From an uncultured bacterium (GTDB taxonomy: Bacteria > Bipolaricaulota > Bipolaricaulia > UBA7950 > UBA9294), in the NCBI GenBank assembly GCA_903859225.1, contig CAIOLV010000018.1, forward strand, positions 1-8,430: a DNA stretch of 8,430 nt, read 5' to 3'. The position numbers and the translations under genes were made by a program. The notes below the pieces were generated by a model. It worked only from the letters and a program-made list of their open reading frames with translations. It was not told the origin of the DNA and did not search any database. Below are positions 1 to 5,816 of this stretch, one piece after another. Every line of letters begins with the position of its first letter. Within the stretch, counting starts at the first letter, position 1.

Positions 1-836
1 ACTCCGCCGTCGAAGTGGAAGACGCGAATCGTCGAGTCGTCGGAGACAACCGTGTCGGGAACGTCCGTCACGACCGGCGTTGCGGCCGCGCCGTTCGCGA
101 AGACCCAGAAGGCGACTGTAGCCGCGGTCGAGCGGACGCTGCCGCGTTCACAGGAAGGTCCCGCCACGCAGCCGCCATCGTAGGGCATCACCGGGTCAGC
201 GGTGCCGTTCATGATGAGGATCGGAAGAGGCTCCGCTGTGAGCGGGCATTCCGATGGGTCGGGGAGATTCGCGATGACGGCCGCTGCGGCAGCGAAGCGG
301 GCGCCAAGGTGCATCGCGAGCCGGTATGTCATCATTCCTCCGTTCGAGGCGCCCGTGACATAGATCCGGCTAGAGTCTACGGCAGCGTGCGCCTCGATGA
401 CGTCCATCACGCGGCCGATGAACCCGACGTCATCCTCGGTGGACAGCGAGTCGACGTTTCCCGCGTCGACGCGGCAGTCGTTCCAGTGGTGGCCGCTTGG
501 GTCTCCCGCATCGGGCGCACCTTCGGGAAGGACGAGGAGGAATCCGTGGCTGTCAGCCAGCTCCTTCCACGATTGGGCGAGCTCGGTCTCCCACATGTCG
601 CTCGCGCTCGAGAATCCGCCGTGCAGGAGAAGGACGAGCGGCGCAGGCTCCGCGAGGCTCGCCGGAGCGTACGTAGCGAACGTACGGTCGACACCATTCC
701 ACGTCACGGTGCTGTAGCGCAGTCTCGGCTCGTCCGGCGTCGCCGGCCCGTCGAACGCACAGGACTCGAGAAGAGGCAGCGCGACCATCCACAACACAAG
801 CACCACTACCGCGAGAGTCGTCGAGCAACGTCGCAT
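1..836 (-). CDS. Secreted PHB depolymerase / feruloyl esterase-family hydrolase, 3' end cut by the window
   Basis: The reading frame runs open from ATG at 836 off the left edge (278 codons visible), so the C-terminus is missing. It starts with a basic stretch and a hydrophobic segment (about residues 8-23), a signal peptide; the following LLESC resembles a poor lipobox, so a lipoprotein is possible. The alpha/beta-hydrolase core is clear: an HGG oxyanion motif near residues 72-74, DDVGFI at 135-140, the nucleophile elbow GASNGG with Ser164, and a GTADPVMPY segment giving the probable catalytic Asp214. The catalytic His expected in a GGGHxWPG-like motif lies just beyond position 1. A perfect AGGAGG (841-846) sits 4 bases before the start. 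This is the LpqC/PHB-depolymerase-like esterase family; the real substrate (polyester, feruloyl ester or other) cannot be told. It lies 60 bp after the symporter on the same strand and may be cotranscribed with it. Confidence 0.88.
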   Translation of the reverse strand, partial: MRRCSTTLAVVVLVLWMVALPLLESCAFDGPATPDEPRLRYSTVTWNGVDRTFATYAPASLAEPAPLVLLLHGGFSSASDMWETELAQSWKELADSHGFLLVLPEGAPDAGDPSGHHWNDCRVDAGNVDSLSTEDDVGFIGRVMDVIEAHAAVDSSRIYVTGASNGGMMTYRLAMHLGARFAAAAAVIANLPDPSECPLTAEPLPILIMNGTADPVMPYDGGCVAGPSCERGSVRSTAATVAFWVFANGAAATPVVTDVPDTVVSDDSTIRVFHFDGG

Positions 837-883
837 AAGACCTCCTGCTACGCAGTCTAGCGCGCCGCGGCGGCTGGGAGAAG

Positions 884-896
884 CAACGGGCCGTTG
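884..896 (-). other. Small stem-loop just after the symporter stop
   Basis: CAACG-GGC-CGTTG is a perfect 5-bp stem with a 3-base loop, starting one base after the symporter TGA. No T-tract follows on the minus strand, so it is a weak terminator candidate at best; it may protect or process the message between symporter and esterase. Confidence 0.3.
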
Positions 897-2576
897 TCAC
901 AGTTCTTCGGTTGCCTCCTTCGTCACCTGGCGCCCGAAGAGCCAGAACGCGATGGATAGGAGGACGCAGAGGGCCGCGCAGGCCCACACCCACCACGGGA
1001 ACCCGAGGAGCCACGTTCGCCCGTCACCCCACGCCCAGACGTCGTTTGCCGCGGCGAAGAGGGCGAGAAACACCGCCGCCCAAACGATCTTCGCGCGTCG
1101 GGAGAGCTGCGGGGCAAGCGCCACCGGCTCCACTCCGCGCCCGCGGCAGAGGACGAGACTCCCCAGGGCGAGGACGAGCGTCGTCGCCGCCACGACGGGG
1201 ACGACCGGCAGCGTGCCGACGGGCGAGAGCCAGTGCAGGTGGAAAGCCACCACGAGACCCTCTCCGACAATGATCGAGCCCACCGCGGCCCGCGCGTCGA
1301 ATCGCCGCCAGTAGAGGGCGCCGACCACGGTCGGGAAGAGGACGGCGAGCCCGGTGAACGTCTCGGTTGTGATCTCAACGAACGTCCCGGGTGGGCGATA
1401 GGCAATGGCGAGGCCAACGAGAGCGAGGAGCACAACGAAGCCTCGGCCCACCCAAGAAGAGGGCGCGGCGCCGAGAGCCCGGGCCGCCGGAGTGCGTCCG
1501 TACTTCGCCCACAGCGGCGCCCACACGTCGCGCGTCGCCATTGCCGACAACGTCAGGAGTTGCGAGTCGAGCGTGGAGATGAGCGCGGCGAGGCCGGCGC
1601 ACACAACCAGCGTCTCGACCCACGCCGGAGCAACCTGATGCAGGACGAGGGGCAGAATCCGATCGGCGGCGACGCCGGCGGGCAGAGCGGGAAAGGCAAG
1701 GCGACCGACGACGCCGATCGCGACCGGCAAGAGGAAGAGGAATCCCGTCACCAACGGGTAGAGGGCCGCCGTCACCGCGAGGGCGCGCGGATTGCGCGCC
1801 GCATAGAACCGCTGGAATAGCTGTGGGAACATCGGGTCGCACAAGAACCACAGGATCATGTAGCCGAACCAAACGCCCGGCGTGAGGACGCCGCCGAGCC
1901 CGGGGCGCGCGAACAACTGCGGCCACTGCGACGCCACCGCACGGTTGGCGGCCGCGAGTCCGCCATAGGCGCCAGCGACCCAGAACAGGGCCAACGTCAT
2001 GAAGGCGATCATCATGAACCCTTGGAAGATGTCGGCCCAGACCTCTCCGCGGAGACCACCGAGGAGGATGTAGGCTACCACGACGGCCGTCGCGATGGCC
2101 GCTCCTGCGTAGTAAGGGATTCCCAGGAGCGACTGGAGGGCGTACCCCGCCGCCATCGGCTGAATGGCAAGGTACGGGAGCGTGAAGGTCGTCATCACGA
2201 CCAGGAACGTGAGCCGCAGCGCGCGGCTGCCGGAACGGTGGAACACGAGCTCGGGGGGCGTGACGAGGCCGTATTCCTTTCCCAGCCGCCAGATCGGAGG
2301 TCCGATGAGCAGGAACGCGAGGGCCATGAACCCCGTTCCAAACGCCATGACGGGGTAGAAGCCGTAGCCCATCTGCCACCCAGCGCCCGAGAAGCCGAAG
2401 ACCGTGAAGGCGCTGAAGTTGGTCGCCGCCATGGTCAGGAAGAGGACCCATCCGGGCAGCGAGCGGGACGCGAGGAAGTAGTCGTCAGGATGCCGCCGGG
2501 CGCGGGTTCGTGCGACAACGCCGATGCCGATGAGGGTCGCCAGGTAGAGAACGATGATCGTGAGTCGGATGGCCAC
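897..2576 (-). CDS. Sodium:solute symporter (SSS family)
   Basis: A 559-residue, mostly hydrophobic protein with about 13 membrane segments, the normal size and make-up of SSS transporters (PutP, PanF, SGLT relatives). It couples inward sodium flow to uptake of a small solute. Family signatures: YFLASRSLPGW near residues 33-43 leading into the broken first core helix with TNFSAF (52-57); LGGLRGEVWADIFQ (172-185); and ISTLDSQLLT (333-342), where Ser334/Thr335 match the helix that supplies sodium-site hydroxyls in this family. The C-terminus is short and charged. The start is GTG at 2574-2576, supported by AGGAGGT (2582-2588) five bases upstream. The substrate cannot be read from sequence. The gene has its own promoter and is followed after 60 bp by the esterase gene, so the pair may be an operon, for instance for uptake of an organic acid released by the esterase; that link is only inference. 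Confidence 0.93.
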   Translation of the reverse strand: MAIRLTIIVLYLATLIGIGVVARTRARRHPDDYFLASRSLPGWVLFLTMAATNFSAFTVFGFSGAGWQMGYGFYPVMAFGTGFMALAFLLIGPPIWRLGKEYGLVTPPELVFHRSGSRALRLTFLVVMTTFTLPYLAIQPMAAGYALQSLLGIPYYAGAAIATAVVVAYILLGGLRGEVWADIFQGFMMIAFMTLALFWVAGAYGGLAAANRAVASQWPQLFARPGLGGVLTPGVWFGYMILWFLCDPMFPQLFQRFYAARNPRALAVTAALYPLVTGFLFLLPVAIGVVGRLAFPALPAGVAADRILPLVLHQVAPAWVETLVVCAGLAALISTLDSQLLTLSAMATRDVWAPLWAKYGRTPAARALGAAPSSWVGRGFVVLLALVGLAIAYRPPGTFVEITTETFTGLAVLFPTVVGALYWRRFDARAAVGSIIVGEGLVVAFHLHWLSPVGTLPVVPVVAATTLVLALGSLVLCRGRGVEPVALAPQLSRRAKIVWAAVFLALFAAANDVWAWGDGRTWLLGFPWWVWACAALCVLLSIAFWLFGRQVTKEATEEL

Positions 2577-2653
2577 GAGGCACCTCCTGCATCAGTGGGC
2601 CGGTCCACGTGAGGCGGGATGGCGTCTTGCTTCGCCTTGCATACCTCGACGGG

Positions 2654-2682
2654 AGTATAGGTCCCGCCGCGCCGCACGTCCA
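2654..2682 (-). promoter_or_regulatory. Sigma-70-type promoter for the symporter
   Basis: On the minus strand TGGACG (2677-2682) and TATACT (2654-2659) are separated by exactly 17 bases; they match the -35 consensus at 4 of 6 and the -10 at 5 of 6 bases. Transcription would start near 2647, leaving a leader of about 70 bases. A 7-bp inverted repeat, GGCGGGA (2613-2619) and TCCCGCC (2662-2668), flanks the area. Confidence 0.5.
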
Positions 2683-2700
2683 CGGAGTAGGATCTGCACG

Positions 2701-3306
2701 ATGGCGCGGATGACTCAACTGCTGAACCTGAAAGCGGAGATGCGCCGCTGCAGGAGGTGCATGGACGCGGGATATCCCACTGCTCCCGGCGCGGTCTTCT
2801 CGGGGACGCTCGGCGCGCGAGTCATGGTCATCGGTCAAGCGCCGGGCGCGACGGAGTCGGCGTCTGGACTCCCGTTCTGCGGCCCCGCCGGCCGTCGCCT
2901 CTTCGGCTGGCTGGCGGATGTGGGGTGGCAGGAGGAGGCCTTTCGCGCGACGCACTACATCACGGCCGTCACGAAGTGCTTCCCCGGGAAGGGCACCGGC
3001 GGCCGCGGAGACCGCGCCCCTTCTCGTGTCGAGCGGGAGCTCTGCGCTCCCTTCCTCGCCCGCGAGCTCGAGCTGATCGCGCCGGGCGTCGTTCTCGCCG
3101 TTGGGGGCGTAGCGATCCGGCGTCTTCTCGGTCCCGCGCCGCTGGGCGACCGCATCGGCGAACGCTTCCTCGTCAACGGGCGAATCGTCGTCCCTCTTCC
3201 CCACCCATCGGGGGCGAACCTCTGGCTCAATCGTCCCGAGAGCCGGGAGCTCCTGCGCCGAGCCCTCGACGGCCTTCGCGAGCTGCGGGAAGCCGAAGGC
3301 ATCTAG
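2701..3306 (+). CDS. Uracil-DNA glycosylase-family protein (4Fe-4S, family 4/5-like)
   Basis: A 201-residue protein with the layout of iron-sulfur uracil-DNA glycosylases, which cut uracil (deaminated cytosine) from DNA as the first step of base-excision repair in the cytoplasm. Visible motifs in order: RRCRRC (Cys17, Cys20); motif 1 GQAPGATE (45-52); GLPFCGPAGRRLF (56-68); TKCFPGKG with Cys93; ERELC with Cys115; and the HPS loop HPSGAN (168-173). Cys17, 20, 93 and 115 are the likely cluster ligands. Motif 1 has Gln where classical family 4 enzymes have Glu (GEAPG), and the Cys93-Cys115 spacing is longer than usual, so base specificity may differ. The reading frame is open back to 2554, but the N-terminal extension overlaps the symporter start and looks non-coding; ATG at 2701 has GGAGTAGGA (2684-2692) upstream. 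ATG at 2710 is an alternative. Confidence 0.85.
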   Translation: MARMTQLLNLKAEMRRCRRCMDAGYPTAPGAVFSGTLGARVMVIGQAPGATESASGLPFCGPAGRRLFGWLADVGWQEEAFRATHYITAVTKCFPGKGTGGRGDRAPSRVERELCAPFLARELELIAPGVVLAVGGVAIRRLLGPAPLGDRIGERFLVNGRIVVPLPHPSGANLWLNRPESRELLRRALDGLRELREAEGI

Positions 3307-3311
3307 TCAGC

Positions 3312-3340
3312 TTGCCCGCGGCCGGAAGATCCGCTATCAC
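3312..3340 (+). promoter_or_regulatory. Putative sigma-70-type promoter for signal peptidase I
   Basis: TTGCCC (3312-3317) and TATCAC (3335-3340) are spaced by 17 bases, each matching the consensus at 4 of 6 bases. It would start transcription near 3347, about 32 bases before the lepB start, and lies in the 72-bp gap after the glycosylase gene. Readthrough from the glycosylase gene is also possible. Confidence 0.35.
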
Positions 3341-3378
3341 TACGCACTCAAGCGTCGACCGATCTCAGGGAGGATTCG

Positions 3379-4233
3379 ATGTCGTGGAGAGGGAGAGAAA
3401 AGAGGGAGCGGAAGCCGGCCGTCATCGTTCGACTTGCCGAGCGACTGGGCTGGCGACCAGGGCGCGCCATGCGTGAAGTCCTCGAGTGGGTGGAAGTCCT
3501 CGCCGTCGCCGCCGCGCTGGCCGCTGTGATCATGACCTTTGTCACGGTCCGGATGCACGTTCCCACGGGGTCGATGATCCCCACGATCGACCCGAAGGAC
3601 TCGTTCTTCGTCGACCGCATCACCTACTACTTCCGTCACCCCAAGCCCGGCGACATCATCGTCTTCCGCCACACCGAGCAGGTGTTCGTCGGGAAGGTGG
3701 TCGATGGGTCGCGAGCCGCACAGGCAGGGGTTCCGGTGGGCATCCGCCTGGCATCCCTCAACCTCGAGCCGGTATACACGACGGCGTTCGTCGATGGGCG
3801 CCTTGCGACCTGGGCCGACGGAGCGGCGCTGAGTCTTACGACCGCCGATGGAAAGCGCTACGACCTTGGGAAGAAGACCTCGGCCACGAAGACGCTCGCT
3901 GACCTGGGGATTGTGACCCGGGAACAGCGGATGCGCTACGTAAAGCGACTGATTGCAGTGGGCGGACAGACCGTTCAGATTCGCGACGGCGCAATCTACG
4001 TCGACGGGAAGAAGCTCGAGGCGCCAGAGTTCTCGCGCTTCTACTACTCCAACGACACACGGTTCCGGTTCGGGGTGGAGCCGACGCTCGTTCCGAAGGG
4101 CTTCTACTTCGCTCTCGGCGACAACTCGCGCGACTCGTTCGACTCGCGATTCTGGGGCTTCGTCGACGAGAGAGACATCATTGGAGTCCCATACCTGCGT
4201 GTCTGGCCGATCTCCCGGTTCGGTCCGATGTAG
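3379..4233 (+). CDS. lepB: Signal peptidase I with PDZ-like insert
   Basis: A 284-residue membrane-bound serine protease that removes signal peptides from exported proteins outside the membrane. After a basic N-terminus there is one membrane helix (about 36-56), then box B VPTGSMIPTI with nucleophile Ser65, box C PKPGDIIVF (88-96), box D YVKRLIAVGG with general base Lys189, and box E GDNSRDSFDSRFWG (247-260). Ser65 and Lys189 lie 124 residues apart, against roughly 40-55 in the Bacillus and E. coli enzymes. The extra residues (about 100-183) hold GSRAAQAGVPVG followed by a second half with TTADGKRYDL, which resembles a PDZ domain. Start ATG 3379 has AGGGAGGA (3367-3374) four bases upstream. 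The gene ends 7 bases from the convergent lipase gene. Function is secure; the role of the insert is unknown. Confidence 0.95.
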   Translation: MSWRGREKRERKPAVIVRLAERLGWRPGRAMREVLEWVEVLAVAAALAAVIMTFVTVRMHVPTGSMIPTIDPKDSFFVDRITYYFRHPKPGDIIVFRHTEQVFVGKVVDGSRAAQAGVPVGIRLASLNLEPVYTTAFVDGRLATWADGAALSLTTADGKRYDLGKKTSATKTLADLGIVTREQRMRYVKRLIAVGGQTVQIRDGAIYVDGKKLEAPEFSRFYYSNDTRFRFGVEPTLVPKGFYFALGDNSRDSFDSRFWGFVDERDIIGVPYLRVWPISRFGPM

Positions 4234-4252
4234 TCCTGCATCACGGACCGAA
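4219..4252. terminator. Bidirectional hairpin over both stop codons (lepB / lipase)
   Basis: TTCGGTCCG (4219-4227) pairs perfectly with CGGACCGAA (4244-4252). Inside, ATGTA (4228-4232) pairs with TGCAT (4237-4241) with one G-T pair, leaving a GTCC loop and a 2-base bulge. The lepB stop (4231-4233) and the lipase stop (4241-4243, minus) are both within it. The structure reads the same on both strands, as expected for a shared terminator, but no T-tract follows on either side. Confidence 0.55.
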
Positions 4253-5167
4253 GGCTGCTGCGGCGCGCAGCTTATCCGACGCGAAGACCACGGACGGCGC
4301 GGGATCTCCGCGCAGGACGGCAGCGACGGCGTCCGCGAGCGCGGGATGGCAGTGCATGTCGATGTGGTTCATCCCGACGCAGACCGTGTTCTCCGCTCCG
4401 GATAGCCACGCCGACTCCATCGAAACGACGAGATCGGAGCCATCCCACGCGAGCGCTTGCACGACGCACTCCCGCAAGCACGCGGCCTCGTCGCGGCTCA
4501 TCCCGCATCCGATGCACGTCTCGCCCGCCATCGAGACGTAGCGCACGCGGGGGTTGAGCCCGTTGGCGTCGAGCGCAGTCAGCACGTCGCTCGACGGGCG
4601 CAGGTCGTCGGAGATCGGTCCGATCCAGAGCGGGACGAGCGCGAGCTCGGCACCGTGGTGCGGGGTGGCCAAGGTCACGAGCGTCCGAACGCTGCCGCTA
4701 TCGGCAGGACTCGCTCCGTCCCCGACGTCGGCGGACTCGATGACGCACCGAGCGATGAGGCTGCCCATGCTGTGCGCCACGATGTCGACCTGCAGCACCC
4801 CGAGCGTCGAGATGGCCCACGCCACCTCGTCCGACAGGCGGACGGCGTAGTAGCGCAGGCTGCGGACCGTCGGTTCAAACGAGTTTGCGTAGTTGCCGAC
4901 GATCACGTCGGCGTGCGCGGCATCCACGGCCGGCATGATGTAGAAAGCGTGAGTCGAATCGAGCTCGATCCGCACGGCCTCCGCGATCGACCGACCGGAC
5001 CACGACTCGGCGAACGTCTGCCAAAGCTGGAGAGGCTGGAAACCGTATACCAAGAGGACGGGAACCCCGGCCGCCGGCGACGCGAGCGGAAGGACGAGCG
5101 CAACGGCGAGAGCGAAGACAACCGCGCAAGAGGCCCGTCGGAATGCGCTGCGCCCGCGTCGCTTCAT
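4241..5167 (-). CDS. Secreted lipase-type alpha/beta hydrolase
   Basis: A 308-residue protein with a signal peptide (basic start, hydrophobic 14-29, likely cut in ASPAAG about residues 29-34). The hydrolase core opens with VPVLLVYGFQP (35-45), typical of the oxyanion region of lipases, then the nucleophile elbow AHSMGS with Ser133 (the AxSxG variant seen in Bacillus lipases), ATPHHGAELA (167-176), a probable acid in GSDLVVSMESAW (Asp245) and the catalytic His in MNHIDMHCHP (probably His268). A cysteine cluster (Cys218, 221, 230, 234) forms a CxxC-x8-CxxxC patch, likely disulfides or a metal site in a lid. The frame stays open upstream to 5452, but that part overlaps the upstream gene; ATG at 5167 overlaps that gene's stop as ATGA and directly precedes the signal peptide. 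Substrate unknown. Confidence 0.88.
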   Translation of the reverse strand: MKRRGRSAFRRASCAVVFALAVALVLPLASPAAGVPVLLVYGFQPLQLWQTFAESWSGRSIAEAVRIELDSTHAFYIMPAVDAAHADVIVGNYANSFEPTVRSLRYYAVRLSDEVAWAISTLGVLQVDIVAHSMGSLIARCVIESADVGDGASPADSGSVRTLVTLATPHHGAELALVPLWIGPISDDLRPSSDVLTALDANGLNPRVRYVSMAGETCIGCGMSRDEAACLRECVVQALAWDGSDLVVSMESAWLSGAENTVCVGMNHIDMHCHPALADAVAAVLRGDPAPSVVFASDKLRAAAAFGP

Positions 5168-5736
5168 CGCGGGGTCTCGTGAAATCGCTCTTCGAGCCAC
5201 GGATCGCCGCGGTCGTGGTAGCCGCGCTCTTCCCAGAAGCCTCGCGCGAGATCGCGTCGGAACTCGACCTCTTCGAGGTACTTCGCGCTCTTCCAGGCGT
5301 ACAGGGATGGAACCACAAGGCGGAGCGGGAAGCCATGCTGGCGCGGCAGGGGCTCGCCGTTCATGCGATCGGCCAGCAGGCTGTCCGGGCGGATGAATGC
5401 CTCGTACGGAAGGTTCGTCGTGTACCCGTCGCGGCCGCGCGCGAGCACCCATCGCACGTCGGGATCAGGTCGAGCGAGACGGACGAACTCGCTTGCGGCG
5501 ACTCCCTCCCACGCGACGGCGCGCACGCTCCACGTCGTGACGCAGTGGAAGTCGCGCACGATCTGAGTTCGGGGCATCGCCGCGAACTCGGCCCAAGAGA
5601 GCGTCACCGGGTGCTCCAGCGCGCCGTGGAGCCGGAGGCGGAATGCACTCTGGTCGACGGGCGGAACGACCGCGATGTCGTAGACGACCGGCCGATCCAC
5701 CCATCGTTGTCCCGGCGGGAGACCGCGTTCCATCAT
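5164..5736 (-). CDS. Sulfite oxidase-like molybdopterin oxidoreductase (YuiH-like)
   Basis: A 190-residue protein covering one oxidoreductase molybdopterin-binding domain, the fold of sulfite oxidase and MsrP. Signatures: RGLPPGQRW at the start, DFHCVTTWS with Cys65 as the expected molybdenum ligand, DGYTTNLPYEAF, VVPSLYAWKSAKYL and GFWEERGYHDRGDPW at the end. There is no signal peptide or twin-arginine motif and no dimerisation domain or haem domain, so it is a small cytoplasmic member whose electron partner and substrate are unknown. The frame is open to 5904, but that extension runs under the divergent PLP-enzyme gene; homologues begin near the ATGATG at 5731-5736. No Shine-Dalgarno site precedes it, while a promoter is placed so that transcription would start at the ATG. 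Its TGA overlaps the lipase ATG (ATGA, 5164-5167), implying translational coupling. Confidence 0.88.
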   Translation of the reverse strand: MMERGLPPGQRWVDRPVVYDIAVVPPVDQSAFRLRLHGALEHPVTLSWAEFAAMPRTQIVRDFHCVTTWSVRAVAWEGVAASEFVRLARPDPDVRWVLARGRDGYTTNLPYEAFIRPDSLLADRMNGEPLPRQHGFPLRLVVPSLYAWKSAKYLEEVEFRRDLARGFWEERGYHDRGDPWLEERFHETPR

Positions 5737-5742
5737 ACGCAG

Positions 5743-5771
5743 AGGATACGAGGAGAGCGCCAGAAGGCCAA
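5743..5771 (-). promoter_or_regulatory. Promoter predicting a leaderless message for the molybdoenzyme
   Basis: On the minus strand TTGGCC (5766-5771) and TATCCT (5743-5748) are exactly 17 bases apart, each matching the consensus at 4 of 6 bases. Seven bases beyond the -10 is the A of the first ATG (5736). The lack of any Shine-Dalgarno-like bases before this ATG fits. Confidence 0.4.
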
Positions 5772-5778
5772 CGACATT

Positions 5779-5795
5779 CCGTTGCACCGCAACGG
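5779..5795. promoter_or_regulatory. Perfect dyad 1 in the divergent gap
   Basis: CCGTTGC-ACC-GCAACGG is a perfect 7-bp inverted repeat with a 3-base centre, 21 bases before the PLP-enzyme start. Its left arm can also pair with CAACG at 5769-5773, giving two mutually exclusive hairpins if transcribed. As DNA it looks like a repressor or activator operator. Confidence 0.45.
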
Positions 5796-5796
5796 C

Positions 5797-5815
5797 GCGA
5801 GAGCGATGCTCTCGC
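5797..5815. promoter_or_regulatory. Perfect dyad 2 next to the start codon
   Basis: GCGAGAGC-GAT-GCTCTCGC is a perfect 8-bp inverted repeat with a 3-base centre. It lies one base after dyad 1 and one base before the ATG at 5817, exactly where a ribosome site should be. It could be an operator or an RNA hairpin that controls translation. Confidence 0.45.
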
Positions 5816-5816
5816 C

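Noticed and set aside
15..860. Long plus-strand open frame, Arg/His/Val-rich
   Set aside because: It is the shadow of the esterase gene on the minus strand, which has clear hydrolase motifs, a signal peptide and AGGAGG.
1233..2612. Plus-strand open frames across the symporter gene
   Set aside because: Arg/Glu-rich translations without motifs, exactly opposite a clear membrane transporter; typical high-GC shadows.
2637..2661. Plus-strand promoter TTGCAT / TATAGG for the glycosylase gene
   Set aside because: Spacing is only 13 bases; the TATA-like bases fit better as the minus-strand -10 of the symporter.
2554..2700. N-terminal extension of the glycosylase frame
   Set aside because: Arg-rich, overlaps the symporter start and promoter, and the family begins near the first CxxC; the ATG at 2701 has a ribosome site.
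4254..4271. GCTGC...GCAGC stem after the lepB junction
   Set aside because: Short, weak and inside the lipase coding end; the adjacent 9-bp stem explains the junction better.
5168..5452. N-terminal extension of the lipase frame
   Set aside because: It lies inside the molybdoenzyme gene in another frame, and the signal peptide begins right after ATG 5167.
5643..5816. N-terminal extension of the PLP-enzyme frame
   Set aside because: Opposite the molybdoenzyme start region, Arg/Pro-rich, and the zinc ribbon follows ATG 5817 directly.
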